From: Bugulina stolonifera
Lineage: Eukaryota; Bryozoa; Gymnolaemata; Cheilostomatida; Bugulidae
Direction: 5' to 3'
NCBI GenBank assembly: GCA_935421135.1
Contig: OW285194.1
Span: 11,307,376-11,371,375 of the forward strand
Length of the DNA: 64,000 nucleotides
Made by a program: the position numbers and the translations under genes. This document shows positions 33,832 to 47,288 of this stretch, piece by piece (the stretch's first letter is position 1; each line of letters begins with the position of its first letter). Below the pieces are notes generated by a model that did not search any database, was not told the origin of the DNA, and was given only the letters and a program-made list of their open reading frames with translations.

Positions 33832-34039
33832 GAGCTTGATAGTATCCGTTTCAATGAAGATTGAAACGATTCGTTTCAATCTTGATTGAAATGAATACAA
33901 TCAAGCTCACCCCAACATTCCCCTATTACATGTATGTGAACTTTGTGAACATTGTCATGGCCTGACCCATGAACGAATTTGCCAGCCCTGCAAGGACAGC
34001 ATTCGTTTATGGGTCGGCCCATGACTACGTTCACAAAGT
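33832..34039. repeat. Two adjacent imperfect palindromes
   Basis: Arms 33832-33869 and 33871-33908 (38 bp, about five mismatches, 1-nt spacer), and arms 33940-33978 and 34001-34039 (39 bp, about six mismatches, 22-nt loop). Such foldbacks are typical of MITE or Foldback-type elements. Confidence 0.85.
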
Positions 34040-34879
34040 GTTTCATTTCTACCTGTGCAACGGCGAAGGAATTGGATGGACAGATTTCTGGGGAGGCAAA
34101 TGCCCACCTTGCCCCCTGGTTGTTATGGCCCTGCCCAGATGAAGTAGGAACAAACGTCTACTATATACTTTCACACTACCGTGTAAATCAGCTACTACAC
34201 TGTTAACTGTACATGTTATAATACTACATGTATTAATAATAATATTGTTTTAGTTATGGCAAGGGCAGACAACTTACACGATAAAAAGAAGACAACGAAT
34301 TCCCACTACTATTTACTATTATTGCTTACGGATCTGTTCCCAATACCCATTTGATAGACTTTCCAATACGTAATAATGTGGAAAACTATTTAGTATTGGA
34401 GGAGCGAAACTAAGGCACTCCAAAAGGCCAAAACTGGAGGTTTTTGGGTTGGGCCAAAGAGAGTAAAAGGAAAGAGGGATCACTGTTATTCTAGTAACTT
34501 TTAGTCAACTCTTCTGATTTTTAGCCCACTATGACTGTTCACTGTTTGTGAATCTCACTCAACAGAGTTCTGTTTTATTAATATTTGAATGTATACTATA
34601 CTGCTACTTCGGCTTGGAGAGAGGCAAGGGGTAGATGAAAATATAAATTAAAATTTAAAATAAAAATTAAAATAAGATAAGATTAAAAATTTTCAGTAAT
34701 CAAATGAAGCATTCAAATTCAATTGCTCAAGGTTTACTCTATTTGCTTGCATTGCAAGCCATGTCAGAACGACAGACGTTATGATTTGCCTATTAGGTTG
34801 CTGGAATAGGCTATTCCGAGTTTCAACCAAGTTGTTTTTGTTTTCAATGGGGCCGTTATTAAGTGAAAATTCAATTTTT

Positions 34880-35450
34880 TAGTGACTAATGAATACTTTC
34901 AATTCAAGTTACAAATCTTTACACATCTTCAAAAACTCAAGTTTTTAACGAGTCATCTATGTCAGCTGCAAGTCAAGTTACAATCCAATTCCAAAGCAAA
35001 ATATCACGGCTTTAGTGTAAAAAATATTATTATTTCTGTAATAACACACTTCAAGTTACAAGCTGTTGATAATTATGCATTCAAGTCATGAATCACGACA
35101 TTATAATGAATCAGAAAATGCTGCTCGAATTAACACAAGTGAGAGTTTAACTCCAGTGTAATACCTGTGTGACTAGACTAGACTAGACTTTGACTTAAAC
35201 TCAGTAGGGTAAAAGTTGAATTATGAGTTGCAAAGTTACTCTCAACTGGCTCGCAAACTATCCTGACTGTGGTTACTGTACAGTACTCTTTTACATGGAG
35301 TCTAATATGTTGCATCTGACTACTTATAGGTATTATTGTAACTCTTGTAACTTGTTACACGGCAATAGAATAGTCTTAACTCATTCATACCTGAAGTCAC
35401 ACTCAACGGCCATGGGTTCACTTTCCAGTTATCTCATTGTAGACTGAATT
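34880..35450 (-). repeat. Dispersed repeat rich in ACTTGA/ACTTGT (copy 2)
   Basis: Reverse-orientation relative of 20735-21310, ending just upstream of the TRAF-1 start codon (35454). The TRAF-1 leader or promoter may therefore lie partly in repeat-derived DNA. Confidence 0.6.
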
Positions 35451-35453
35451 AGA

Positions 35454-38400
35454 ATGGCAGCTGCTGGTCCCTCGTCTATGGATATTGATCATTCACAGCA
35501 TCAAAGGTAAGAAGAGTCAGCTGTCTTCACTGCAATTTATTTATGTTGTACATTTGGGCCTATAATATACGTGAATGCTGTCAAGCTACTCTGTGTAAGT
35601 GCAAATATGTACTTGAAATATTATGCAATGGCACCCATGATCATGTGGGCTAACACAATCATCAAACTGCTAGTAGTAGGGCTATAGGCCAACTTGTATA
35701 TTGTAGCATTTCATCGACATCTTTGATGACGGAAGAGTTTACAGAGAGACCCCGATTTATCAATGAATCCAAACTTAAGAAGCTCTATGGTTGCGCAATC
35801 TGCTCCAATATTTTGTTGCAGCCCCACCAGACTTCCTGTGGTAACAGGTAGATGATTCATGTTTCAATGATATACTTATTAACAGATGTATGTAGCTGAA
35901 ACGTAAAGGCTGTGTTAATATTTTGTGTAAATACAAGACCTGTCGATTATTATTTTGTTGTATCATAGTGTACATGTTCAGTGCGATCGACTTCAATAAA
36001 ACTACGGGATTCAACCAGCTATCCTGTTCTCATCAAGGGCAGGTGTATGCCTAATACACTGCCACAACACAATAATTTTGCTTTACCTATGCATCTATAG
36101 AGTATGTAAGAAATGCATAGACCAGAAATTTGGTGAGAGGACTAACATACCGTGTCCACTGCCTCATGATGATCTGGACGAGGAGGAACTGAGGGATGAG
36201 GTTTGCCAGAGAGACGGTCTCAGCAGAGACTTGGTGGTCTCTGACCCTGGCATCCAGAGAATGCTGCTGAGAGAAAAATGTCTATGTGAGAATAATCCTT
36301 ATGGCTGCTGTGAGAACCCTCCTTGGAAGAGGCTCAAGGTAGATTCGTGATTATGATTATTATATAGTGCTTTACTCGTACGACACCAAATCTCTCAGCT
36401 AGTTGAGTGAGACATTCTGATAGCTTTACACTGAATTAGTGCTATGAGTTTGCCGCGACCCATTTAGTTAGCTGATCAATATTGAGGAAGCTATATATCC
36501 ATGACCTCTCAAAGGCTATGAAGACGATGGGACTACTGTACAGCATTGGAGGCATGAGTACCCCCTGGCCAAATGCTCAGTCAGCTGCTACTGTTAAAAA
36601 GGCGGGGTATTAGTACTTGGTGTTCAATAGCTATGTTTTATTTTGTGCTTATTAGTAGCCTAATGGTCGAGAGGCGTCAATTTTCTAATGGCACTGAGTG
36701 ACGCATAAAGTTTTGTTCAGGATGTGTGACAGAAGTTTTTTGTAGGTTTTCTAGTTTGTTTCTGTGACGTGTATAGCTCTGAAAATGGGTGGGTTTACTT
36801 GTAGGAGCATCAGGATGGCTGTTCCTTCAAACCTAAGCAGTGCTCTAACGCAGGATGTTACAAGCTATTTGCTGAGCGGAACCTTGAGCAACATTACGCT
36901 GAATGTGGGTTCGCTATGGTCGAATGTAACTTCTGTAAACAATCGTTTAAGAGGAAAGACATGGAGGTAGGTTCTACTGAACAGTTGGACTTAAGTATGT
37001 AATCAATGATGATCCAATCGGCTCGACCTATTAAGTTGTATGTTGCATTCTGCAGCCAATAACTGCAGCCTCTGTGCTTCAGCCCAAGATAGTACACTGC
37101 AATGTTGAAAATTTATATTAAATTTGATTGCTCAGATCTGCAGGTTGACCTTCTAAAAAGACGGCTCATCTTGGAAAATGTGTTTGCTTATCTATGTAAT
37201 ATAAAAGAGCTGTGCTATCTTTTGAGCGCTAATAATGAATGCATGTTTTTATTGAGTATGGCTCTGGGCTCTACCACTATTACTAAGTTCCCGGTCTATT
37301 GGGGACTCTCCTTACTTGTGTGACTTCCACATTCTTGTCAAAATTAATAGATAGATTAACACTTGAGAACGAGTGGCAGTTTCACTTCTAGATTTTCCTG
37401 AACATCGAATTAGTTGTTAGAAGTTACTAAGTGAGATAGCAGTAGTGTAGACATCGGGTTATATTCTCAAACTAGAATATAGCAAAGGATAAGGAAACAA
37501 TCATTGCATAAGACCATTTACTTGACCAAATAAGTAGACACTGTTCACAACATGTATATACAGTATATGAAAATGTCATATTCTATGTCTATGTGTGTTT
37601 TGTTTATATATTACAATGTCATATTTTATATTTGTGTGTCTAGGAGCATCTCGGGGAATGTGAATATGCAGACTCCCAGTGTTCAAAGTGTGGAACCAAG
37701 TTCGAGAAACGCAAGCAGGTAAAAATTTGCGTCATTAGAAGTCCCTCACAATGTCCTAGAGTAGAGAAATGTATAACACTAGATCGTTGATTTAGATACA
37801 GGCAATATAACAAGTGTTTCATGCCTCTTAGAACAGTATAGTACATTGCCAAGATCACTGCTTGATCTGAGACAAAAGGACTGGTGGCTGGTGGATGAGC
37901 TCCAAGGTGTTTCATACCTCAGAATATTCAGATTTATTAGTTACTATTTTCTTTTGAGTTGCATGTACATGGAGTTGAGTTACTGCCTGCATGGTTATAG
38001 TTAGAGATAGCTTACTTGCTACATATTAATACATGCAGTAACTAGTACTAGTAGGTGGTTGACCTTTACATTTGATTCAAAGCTGTCTGACCTGTATATG
38101 TATTTGACCTTCTGCTGTCTGTTTACTTTCATGTATACAAGATTGGAATGCACTTGTCAGTATTGCTTATTACATGTGTCTTCCTTGCAGTCAGTCACAG
38201 CCTCAGCTATGGAACTAAAGTGGGTTTGACTGAACCTCTCCAAAAGGTTTGGTCATCTGCCAATCGCTTCCAGCCAGGATTCTATTTTTGTTGTTGTTTA
38301 CGAGCTCAGTCTACATGGGATGCTTCTTCCAGCTATATTACTGTGATTTCATGTAGTAATACCTACAGGAACTAACTTTGGTGAAATGTGAATTTGAATG

Positions 38401-41400
38401 TTGCAAGAAAGCTAAACTTTAGAATCATTTCATGACTTGTGTATTGGCACCATATTTTGTTACTGTCCGTTACTATCATTGCTGTATCCCTATAATAGAA
38501 TCTGCCTATTTATTAGGAATATATCTCGGCATCATGTCTCCATCCATTCTGTGTACATGAATATAATATGAAAACAGTAGATAAAAATTTTGTTTTCTAA
38601 GCAGATGGTTCCTGTCTGGACTTGGTGCGCAGAGATTCTGATAGCGCATAGCGCTACCTTTAACTGTCATCACTGCACTCCTGTCTCACTTAGAGCAGGA
38701 CTTTCTATAGTTGTATCTGCCCTTTACTGAATCGTTTTGGAAATGTCTGGTGCTATTCATTTAGCTATCTCTTTACATACCTCTGAAGACAAATCTTGTA
38801 CGACGACTGAGCTGTCTTGTGAGTTGAAGAGCTCAACCGCCATGACAGTATTGTGTGAAATGTACAGTCAACATGTTACCCTACGGCTACTCGGCAACGT
38901 TACTGCAGTACCGTTCCGTCTCTCATACCTCACACCAATACATTCATCTGACATAAATATTATAGATTATTGTACGATTATTATTGTTATTAACAGTTGA
39001 TGGTGCATCAGAAGACCCACCCACCATGCTTGCTCGCTGCAGGTAAATGCTACTACTTTGACTATTGTGGGTTTCAAAGTGAGAAGCTGTTTGAACTTGA
39101 AAAGCATCTAAAGAGCAATTACCAACTCCATCTGGAGGGTCTTACTGTCCGGGTACACGAGCTGGAGAACTCTTCTTCAAAGACCAGAGAGGCGGTGCGT
39201 CACTTTTCTATATACTGTGATATTTAGGAATTGGATTGTATTTATTTTTACTGGCTTCCCATGAATTGTAGTTTTGTAGAGGAGGACCAAATAATTGAGA
39301 TTGAATGTTTCTTAGCCTTGGTTCCAACCCCTCTGTAAGGACGGGTGGTGAATTTGTAATCAACTACAACTTTGACTGTGTATGTAGAAGATTTATAGAT
39401 ACATGTGGTATCACTGTGGTAATTGGTCATGAAATCTGCTCTCCTAATGGGCTATCAAACTCGGGTGTTGGCGCCCTCATACACATCTGAGCTCTATTTC
39501 TTGCCGTCCTTATAATGAATGTAATGTCGTCATATTCTTGTAGTACACCAATGATGTGAAGAAAGCTGTTAACACAAAAGTGAAGCCTTTGGAGGTAAGT
39601 ACGTGTGCACATTTACATTTGAATACTGTTGGTAGCTGGTTTTAGCCCCAACGTAAAGTTTAGTAATATTTATATGTTTAAAGCTGTTAGAACTATCAAC
39701 ACTAGTTTAATGTGAACACAGGCGTGAACATTCATTTAATAGTTGGAACTGTGTGTTGACATGCCGTGTGATGTGTTTTGGCAATCCTCTTGACAATTGT
39801 ATTTCTGTTCATAACTGTTAATGGGTAGAAGTTCATATCTCAAAACTATGGAGTCAATCTTGAGGTAAGCCACTATGCCGTAGGCTATATGCCTAATGTT
39901 TGAGTATGATGTAAAAGCCAATGTGTGAATTTGTTTATCGTTTGGTCTCTGCTACTGTTGACTATTATATAATGTATATGGCTTTTGTTTTCTATGTCTA
40001 CAGAAAGTAACAGCCGAGATTGCTATGAGAGTTAAGAAGCTCACCGACAAAGTGACTCACTCTGAGACAAGTGGAGATCACTTGGTGAACGCAATGAGAA
40101 CTGTATCACACAGTTCACAGCAAATAGAGGCAGTACAGAGCAAAGTGTCGGTGATAGAGAGACAGATTAAAGACTCTGGTCTCGGTGTGTTATCTATGCT
40201 CTTTGGTAACCTGGTTTTCAGACCTCTGCAATTGTAGATTTAGCGAATGAACGGAGAATACGGTGCGCAGGCAAACCATAGATGATATATGGAGGAGATA
40301 TTGGTTCCTTTTTCTATTTCTTCACTCTTACTACAAGATATCTTGTTTGTAAATCTTTGATGTCCTGAGGTGATGATAAATGTAATGACTTGCTACGTCA
40401 TAGTAATTGTGTGGCACCCCCCCCCCCCCCCGAACAACTGAGCACCTGTTGCATGATTCCTGGTCATCCTAGTAATCACATGGAATCCTTATACATGTAA
40501 TAGCAATCTGTGTCATATACTCACCCCACTTCCTGAGTATAAGGTCTACTGTTAGCCGTTATTTACTCCATTAACCTGAAGCTGGGTCTAGTTTATGCGA
40601 TGAGTCTTCTTTCCTTAGCTAACATCAGCTTAGTCAACTCTGGTCGCCCATGTGCCAAATTCAAGTGCTTTGGGATTTCCGAGTGGCACTCTGCTTTGGC
40701 CAATGATCACACTCGAGATGTGTAGGCCTATTGTAACTCCTTTCCATATCATGCCCCACACAGTGACCCATGTGTCTAGTTTATATTTTGCAGATCGTGT
40801 GACAGTGATAGAGTCTCACTCTCAGAACATACGACGGCATAACGACGCTCTCGCAGAGTTGGAGAAACGAATGAAGGTGCGTGTGTACATGTACTATAAT
40901 ATACACCAGTTGGTTCAGCATCTTAAGGTGTCTAAGTTAAGTTAAAAGGGCTCCCACTGGTATATTTTGAGTTAGGTACAGAAGCGGAGATAGTACATGT
41001 ATTCAAGCAACACATACTTTAACATGGATAAGCATAGTGAACGTGAACAATACATTGAGCATTCAGGGGTTGTCTTCTCTTTTCTCTTATTTCATTTAGT
41101 CCCCTCTATGATTTAGCACCCTATACACTATTAATTATTACAAATACATAATATAGACTACAAGTCTACAAGATAGACTACAAGTCAGTAGACTACAAGT
41201 CAGTTGACTACAAGTCAGTAGACTACACATCAGTAGACTACAAGTCAGTAGACTACACGTCAGTAGACTACAAGTCAGTGGACTACATGTCAGTAGACTA
41301 CAAGTCAGCAGACTACATCATGTCAGTAGACTACATCATGTCAGTTGACTACATCATGTCAGTTGACTACAAGTCAGTAGACTACACATCAGTAGACTAC

Positions 41401-44058
41401 AAGTCAGTAGACTACACGTCAGTAGACTACAAGTCAGTAGACTACATGTCAGTAGACTACAAGTCAGTAGACTACATCATGTCAGTAGACTGCATCATGT
41501 CAGTTGACTACATCATGTCAGTTGACTACAAGTCAGTAGATTACAAGTCAGTTGACTACAAGTCAGTAGATTACAAGTCAGTTGACTACAAGTCAGTAGA
41601 TTACAAGTTAGTAGACTACACGTCAGTAGACTACACGTCAGTAGACTAGAAGTCAGTAGACTAGAAGTCAGTAGACTACACGTCAGTAGACTAGAAGTCA
41701 GTAGACTACACGTCAGTAGACTACATCATACTTTTTGCTTACGAGTTTAATCTACACATGTAGATTAATCAATTGATTAATCTACTACATGTAGATTAAT
41801 CAATTGATTAATCTACATGTATAGTGTTGAAAGAAAGGAAATCAAAATAACTGTCTATCTCACAGAATGTGGAGTTGTGCTCCTATGATGGTGTTTTGGT
41901 ATGGAAAATAAATGACTACAAGAGAAGAAAGAGCGATGCTATCAGAGGCAGACAGATGTCAATATACAGTCATCCTTTCTACACTTCGAGATCGGGATAT
42001 AAGATGTGCTGCAGAGTAAGTATAGCCTTAGTTCTTCTCCTGCCGACATGCTCAGATCACAGTCTGTCTGGTCTCAGATAGTGTCCATGTTTGTCCATTA
42101 GTTTCTGTTTTGAAACTGCTTCTTCTGGTTTGAGGTCATTCTGTTTATTGTCTTTCTATCTTCAGATAAGTTAGGTAACACTGTTAATAAAGGTAAGTCA
42201 GCTCTCTTGTTTGTGGTTCAGTGTAGCAACATACAATGACATCTATAATAGACATATCATTATATACATGTATATATTGGTGAGAGCAACAAGACTTCTC
42301 CGGGAGAGCCTATAACAAGGACAGGTGTTTCACAGTTTCTATCATTTTGTAGGTTGCTACATTAAATCATTCTTATGGTATGATTGTATAGTATGGTATG
42401 ACTGGGTGTGTAATGTAAGTGTCAGTTTACATTGCTGTTCTTATTGGCCAATGTCAAAAGTTCTGTTTTGTTGTCATCAGGACATCGAGATTATACTTGC
42501 ATTTGCTTACCTTTCTATGCTTCTTAAAACCCCAAACCGATAATATTCTAATACTGTTCCCAAATGTTGGATAACCCTATGTCTGACTGAATACTACTTG
42601 GAATATTCCGGTGTCCCCCATGACAAAGTCAACTATATACAATATCTGCTCAAAATATCTCCTGAATACCTTAAATATGGTGAAAAAACTCTCTCAATGC
42701 TGAGAGACTGTGGCTATGAACAGATGTGTCATTAACAGCATTATAAATCTACCCAGACTTTGCTCCAGCTGGCCCCATGGATATAATAGTTTATAGTTAT
42801 AGCCATGGCATGAACTCTCATTACCTCTACAGGCTATTGAAACAACATGAACCTTCTTAACCGGGAGTTGCCCTCTCCATGTGAGGTTGCAATACTACTT
42901 GGAAAGCTATATTTACCTAGGAATAATAAAAACTTTTCTTCACTGCATATTATTATTATTTTGTACTCTTCTGGTTAGCTCCATGCAGTTACTGAGATGC
43001 CAAGACCTAGTTATATGATATTTTGGTATTTGCAGAAAACTCTTAGCCAATAGCTAGTGTTTATGACTGTTTCCTACGTCTATTCTGTAGGCGTACCTGA
43101 ATGGAGATGGACTGGGCAGGTCTAAGTGCCTCAGTCTATTCTTCGTGTTGATGAAAGGAGAGTACGATGAACTACTTCGGTTCCCTTTCAAACAGAGAGT
43201 GACCTTTAGTTTGCTGTGTCCTACCAACTCTTCCCTGAGCAAACACGAGACCTTCCTCGTAAGTTTATTCAATCGTACTTTTTTAGTATCCTCTAAGTAA
43301 GTATAGATGTTTTACTTGGGGTTTTTCTCCAACTGTTTTTATTGATAAAAGGGTACAATTCAGTGCAAAAATATTACATTGTGTGGGTGAAGTATTTTAT
43401 CAAAGTGAGTACTTTTATTCATCTTCTGGGTAATATCTAGTTTACCAATAGTAACAGGTGGTTACATGGGCAGCACACTGCTCTAAGGTGCTGTCCATGT
43501 TGTAGCTTTTGACCAGCGATAGTGACTGTAGCTAACCACAGTGTGTCTAGTTTCCCTGCTAGCTACGCAAACACTGCTTGATGAAGAGTACTGGCAGGAA
43601 CTAACTCTTGTAGGCCTATCTGTTGTCACTCCTTTACAACGTTATAAATCTAAATGCATGATCGGGCAACTCTGAAATACTTGGAAATTTTTGCATAATA
43701 TTACGATAACATAATATTATGGCTATGCAGTCTCACTACCTCTATGTTACTATATATGCATTGCTGTAAGTTGTAATTAACATTCACTTGGTGTACACAT
43801 ATGGTAGTTCTATTACTAAACACAATGCACCGGCTCACAATTAAGATTTGTTCAAATGTTTCAGTTAAACTATTCTCTTGCCTATTACAGCCTGACCCAG
43901 ACAGTTCATCATTCAGGAAGCCGCAGACGGAGATGAATATTGCCAGCGGATGTCCTCAATTTGCTCTCCATACTGACGTAGAATCGAGTAATTTTCTGGT
44001 GAATGATTGTATCTATGTAAGAGTACGGGTAGAACCTGGTGGTGATGTTATAGGATAA
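35454..44058 (+). CDS. TRAF-like adaptor 1: RING-like, TRAF zinc fingers, coiled coil, MATH (13 exons)
   Basis: Exons 35454-35506, 35707-35847, 36101-36338, 36805-36966, 37644-37718, 38997-39194, 39544-39594, 39829-39864, 40004-40184, 40794-40876, 41866-42015, 43091-43258 and 43891-44058 total 1,704 nt (567 aa) with matching phases. Residues 47-85 form a RING-like finger (CAIC, TSCGNRVCKKC, PCPLP) in which the usual CGH is CGN. TRAF-type zinc fingers follow (CNFCKQSFKRKDMEEH, CSKCGTKFEKRK), then a Lys/Glu-rich coiled coil (about 250-400) and a MATH/TRAF-C domain (407-567) with VLVWKIND, YLNGDG, FVLMKGEYD, PFKQRVTF and CIYVRVRV. TRAFs link cell-surface receptors to NF-kB and MAP-kinase signalling at the membrane-cytoplasm interface; this role is inferred from the family. 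It is the first of three tandem paralogues. Confidence 0.94.
40418..40432. repeat. Poly-C run
   Basis: About 15 consecutive C in intron 9 of TRAF-1. Similar G runs occur at about 2883-2893, 44545-44555 and 45124-45135. Confidence 0.9.
41155..41725. repeat. 15-bp minisatellite (GACTACAAGTCAGTA) with 18-bp variants, in TRAF-1 intron 10
   Basis: About 36 units with AAGT, ACGT, ATGT or ATCATGT in the centre, forming higher-order patterns. It stays open in one frame (DYKSVDYMSVDY), but lies inside an intron between the coiled-coil and MATH exons. Confidence 0.97.
41750..41822. repeat. Two tandem 31-bp palindromes
   Basis: Each unit combines TACATGTAGATTAATC with AATTGATTAATCTAC and is nearly self-complementary. 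The pair lies about 45 bp upstream of the first MATH exon of TRAF-1, directly after the minisatellite. Confidence 0.88.
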
Positions 44059-45112
44059 GCAGGCGGGGTTGGTGGGTAGCCGGACCGCTCCAAAATAACT
44101 ATCCACTCAAAATTCCATCGTGCTAGTAGCGCCTGTCATTCAACAGGTGATAGTGACCCTGTTAGTTAGTCACTGACCAGATTACCAATATTATGTCAAT
44201 CTCACTGCCAAATTACTTATTTTGTACCAATTTCATTCGACGGTGAACCCTCTATCTGAGCTGCACTGATGAAGGCTCACAGTCCGAAACAGATGTATGC
44301 AGCTGTGCTTAGTGACACTCCACAAGTTAAAGTTTGAATTTTGATATTTCTGCAGTTGATTCCATTTACATTTCGAAATCAACAATCATTCACTTGTTTA
44401 CATATGACCCCGGTGCTACTAGATCTCTAATTTTTGAGTGGAGCGGTACGACTACCCAACCACAATGTTGTTTTTGTGGGAACTTAGACTATTTGTATAA
44501 TTGTATCTGTACTATTCTTTTAATATTGCTGATCATTATTAGAGGGGGGGGGGCAGTTTTCAATAGACTAATGTTCATAAAATTGTAGGTAAATATGTAA
44601 TGAGTTGAATAATTCTCTTATTTAGAACTATTTTCATAATTTTCTTTATACTAATAGTCCAAATTCCCACAATTACAACCCTGCTGCTTGCTATACAGTG
44701 TGTAGTAGAGTGGCTGTCTATGAGAAGGTAACTCCTGCTAGGTCCATTCTTACCTATAATACTGCTAGTAGTTATGCCTATTCATCATATTTACTTGATT
44801 ATGTTAGTTGGACAGTGTCCGCCCTCTTGAATTTATGGGGGTCATGTTATGACTATGTGCTTTTCAATATTTTAAACTCAAATATGACAAATATTATAAA
44901 TGATATGTACGCTTGTACAGTGTGCTTCTACTGTGTACCTGTGGTTGTACCTGTGGATGTACCTGTGGTTGTACCTGTGGATGTACCTGTGGTTGTACCT
45001 GTGGATGTACAGTACCTTCAGCCTATTACTGTACACTGTAACTGTGACTGTTTGACTGCTGGTACAGACCTATTAGTATTGTCTGTTACAGTAACTAAGT
45101 TTATCTGAACAT

Positions 45113-45365
45113 TATTAGCCTTGGGGGGGGGGGGGATGAATGGCTGTGCTAGCTACCCGGTCTCTGCACCATTATTGTTAATCATTTTGTATTTGGTCCA
45201 ATTATGTTATTTTTGTAATTTTCTTTTAACATGTATAAGTTTATTTGAACATTATAGCCTTCAGGGGATGAATGGCTGTGCTAGCTGCCCCTGTCTCAGA
45301 ACCATTATTATTAATCAGTTTATACTATATTGTATGTCCAAATATGGTATTTATAATTTTCTTTA
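45113..45365. repeat. 125-bp tandem duplication
   Basis: Two copies each contain GGGATGAATGGCTGTGCTAG, an ACCATTATT..TTAATCA block and TATTT..TAATTTTCTTT. Copy 1 includes a 13-base G run that is missing from copy 2. A partial third copy may lie near 44620-44660. Confidence 0.8.
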
Positions 45366-45924
45366 TACATGCACAACCTAGGAAGATAAAAAGAAAATCT
45401 TCCAATGTAGAAAACTAATACTTATAAGTAAAAAAATCATCTTTTTATCTGTGCGCCTACTACTTGTAGCTTGCACCTGCAACTATTACATAATCTTATT
45501 TACCTATCTGTCCTATATATCTATTTTAGTAGCTATGCTTTGCTTATTCAGTTAGTAATATGGGAGTTATCTCGTATTGTATCTGCTAGGCTGCACAAAC
45601 AAGACAGAGTTTCCCCACTTCCTGGCTTCAGGTTCTGTGAATGCAATATTATATAAATATACATTGTGCATGGGGTGTACAGATACCATCCCCCCCCCCA
45701 CCAGTGGTCTAGCAGATACAATGCATAGCCAGTCAATACCTACTACACACTGACTATAACTAATATTGTATTTATGAATTTACCATCTATGTAGTTGGTC
45801 ATCCTTCCAAGTTTGTTATACAATACTTGGGGGATAGGAATGGTAATGGGGTAGTTGTACTGCTCCACCAGGTTCTACTTGATTATTCATTTGTTTGTTT
45901 GTTGTTGTTTGGCTATACAATTAC

Positions 45925-46025
45925 AATTACAATTACATTTACAATTACATTTACAATTACTATTACTATTACTATTACTATTACTATTACTATACTATTA
46001 CTATTACTATTACTATTACTATTAC
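45925..46025. repeat. ATTACA/TTACTA microsatellite
   Basis: Hexanucleotide run that changes from CAATTA to TTACTA. It yields spurious repetitive reading frames in three phases. Confidence 0.92.
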
Positions 46026-47184
46026 AATACCTTTGTTGTGTGTTTGTTGTTTGGCTATACGATATAATATTGTCTTACATTTTCCTTACAATAAAGTTTG
46101 GTTCTTTTTGTGACTGAGTCTCTTTATTTTTTGAGGGAAGTGGAGTAGATTAGGCATGGGTAGCCTACCATGAAACCACCATTGATTGCCAGTTCTAACT
46201 CCCCAAGTCTCCTAAACAATAACATATTTTCATTGGTTGCAGTTTGGAGTTGTCCTCCCATCTTATCTTTCCCCTCCATAATATAATCAGCGAATTTTCT
46301 TAGAATTGTACTACAACATGTTGTAGCGAACTGAAGACACTGAATAAAGGTGGCCTGAAATGAGGTGCCTGACTAACCCTACCAAGGTTCTTTCTTCGGC
46401 TAAGATCAGAGCAACTATATGTAGTAGACCCAAAGTATAATAGCAGACATAAAAAATATAGATATAATTATGAAGTCACTACATAGAGTCAAACAGTAGC
46501 AATGGAAATATATTCCTGCAGCAAATGAGATAGGCCAAACTCATAGACTGATCAGTTTTTCACTTGTTTTTACTTGTTAGCAAAGATAGGATGGAACCCA
46601 GCTCACCCTCCTTGACTACCTAAAACATAACTCTACTATTTTGTACTGTGTTTATGCATTCAGAATATTGAGAAGTAGATCCTGTCCCAACTACATAACT
46701 GTGTAGAGCAAGGATGAGTTGTGTCCATCAACATGACAGAATAATACTATAGTATTTATCTCCATGGATTTTTTATTGTACTGTGGATTGAAGTTGCCTC
46801 CTCTTGGAAAATTGTAAGGGCTAAGTGACTTCGCAGTGTCCAAATGGAGGGCATTATGTTGATTGATACATTTATTGTAGCACATTTTGTAAAAAGTTCA
46901 AACAAGTTCAACTCTGTATGTATCCACATTGTGTGCCCTACAGAAGCATTGGAAAGTCACTTGCACTGTACAACACAATGGACATCACAACTTCCTCCTT
47001 ATACCTACAGTGTTTGTATGAAGCCATAATGCTGCCTAAAACTATACGACATCACTGTTGGTATACTATTTCACACTATAGAACAACTTTAGACTATACA
47101 AACATTTGCTATAATAACATCTTTTGTAAGAGAAAGTTTAAACAACTCAAACTACCATGTACATGTAGGTACATGCATACAGAA

Positions 47185-47288
47185 CATGGGCAATAAGCTT
47201 TTGATCATGATTAGAAGTTGTCCTCTCCCAAGAAGAGAAGTTGGGAGAGGACAACTTCTAACTGATCAATAGCTTGTCAGTTCCCATG
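47185..47288. repeat. Foldback with about 47-bp arms
   Basis: The inner arms AGAAGTTGTCCTCTCCCAA and TTGGGAGAGGACAACTTCT are perfect over 19 bp and separated by a short loop; imperfect pairing extends outward to CATGGG/CCCATG. Confidence 0.9.

Larger units (their letters stand above)
30187..35453. other. Intergenic region between divergent eIF3K and TRAF-1
   Basis: No gene was established. It holds AT-rich DNA with a (TA)n run at 31450, a 25-bp hairpin at 32530, two foldbacks at 33832-34039 and a dispersed repeat at 34880-35450. An open segment at 32885-33020 begins with ATG (MAVLANNN) and ends at a strong donor (AAAG|GTAAGC), and could be an exon, but no partner exon was found. Promoters of eIF3K and TRAF-1 must lie at the two ends; no clear TATA box was identified. 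Confidence 0.55.

Noticed and set aside
33979..34206. 75-codon reading frame
   Set aside because: It begins inside the loop and arm of a foldback palindrome and has no splice or family support.
41278..41649. 123-codon DYKSVDY repeat protein
   Set aside because: It is a minisatellite inside TRAF-1 intron 10; flanking exons splice in phase without it.
45827..46117. Three overlapping Thr/Ile, Leu and Tyr repeat frames
   Set aside because: They arise from the ATTACA/TTACTA microsatellite in three phases.
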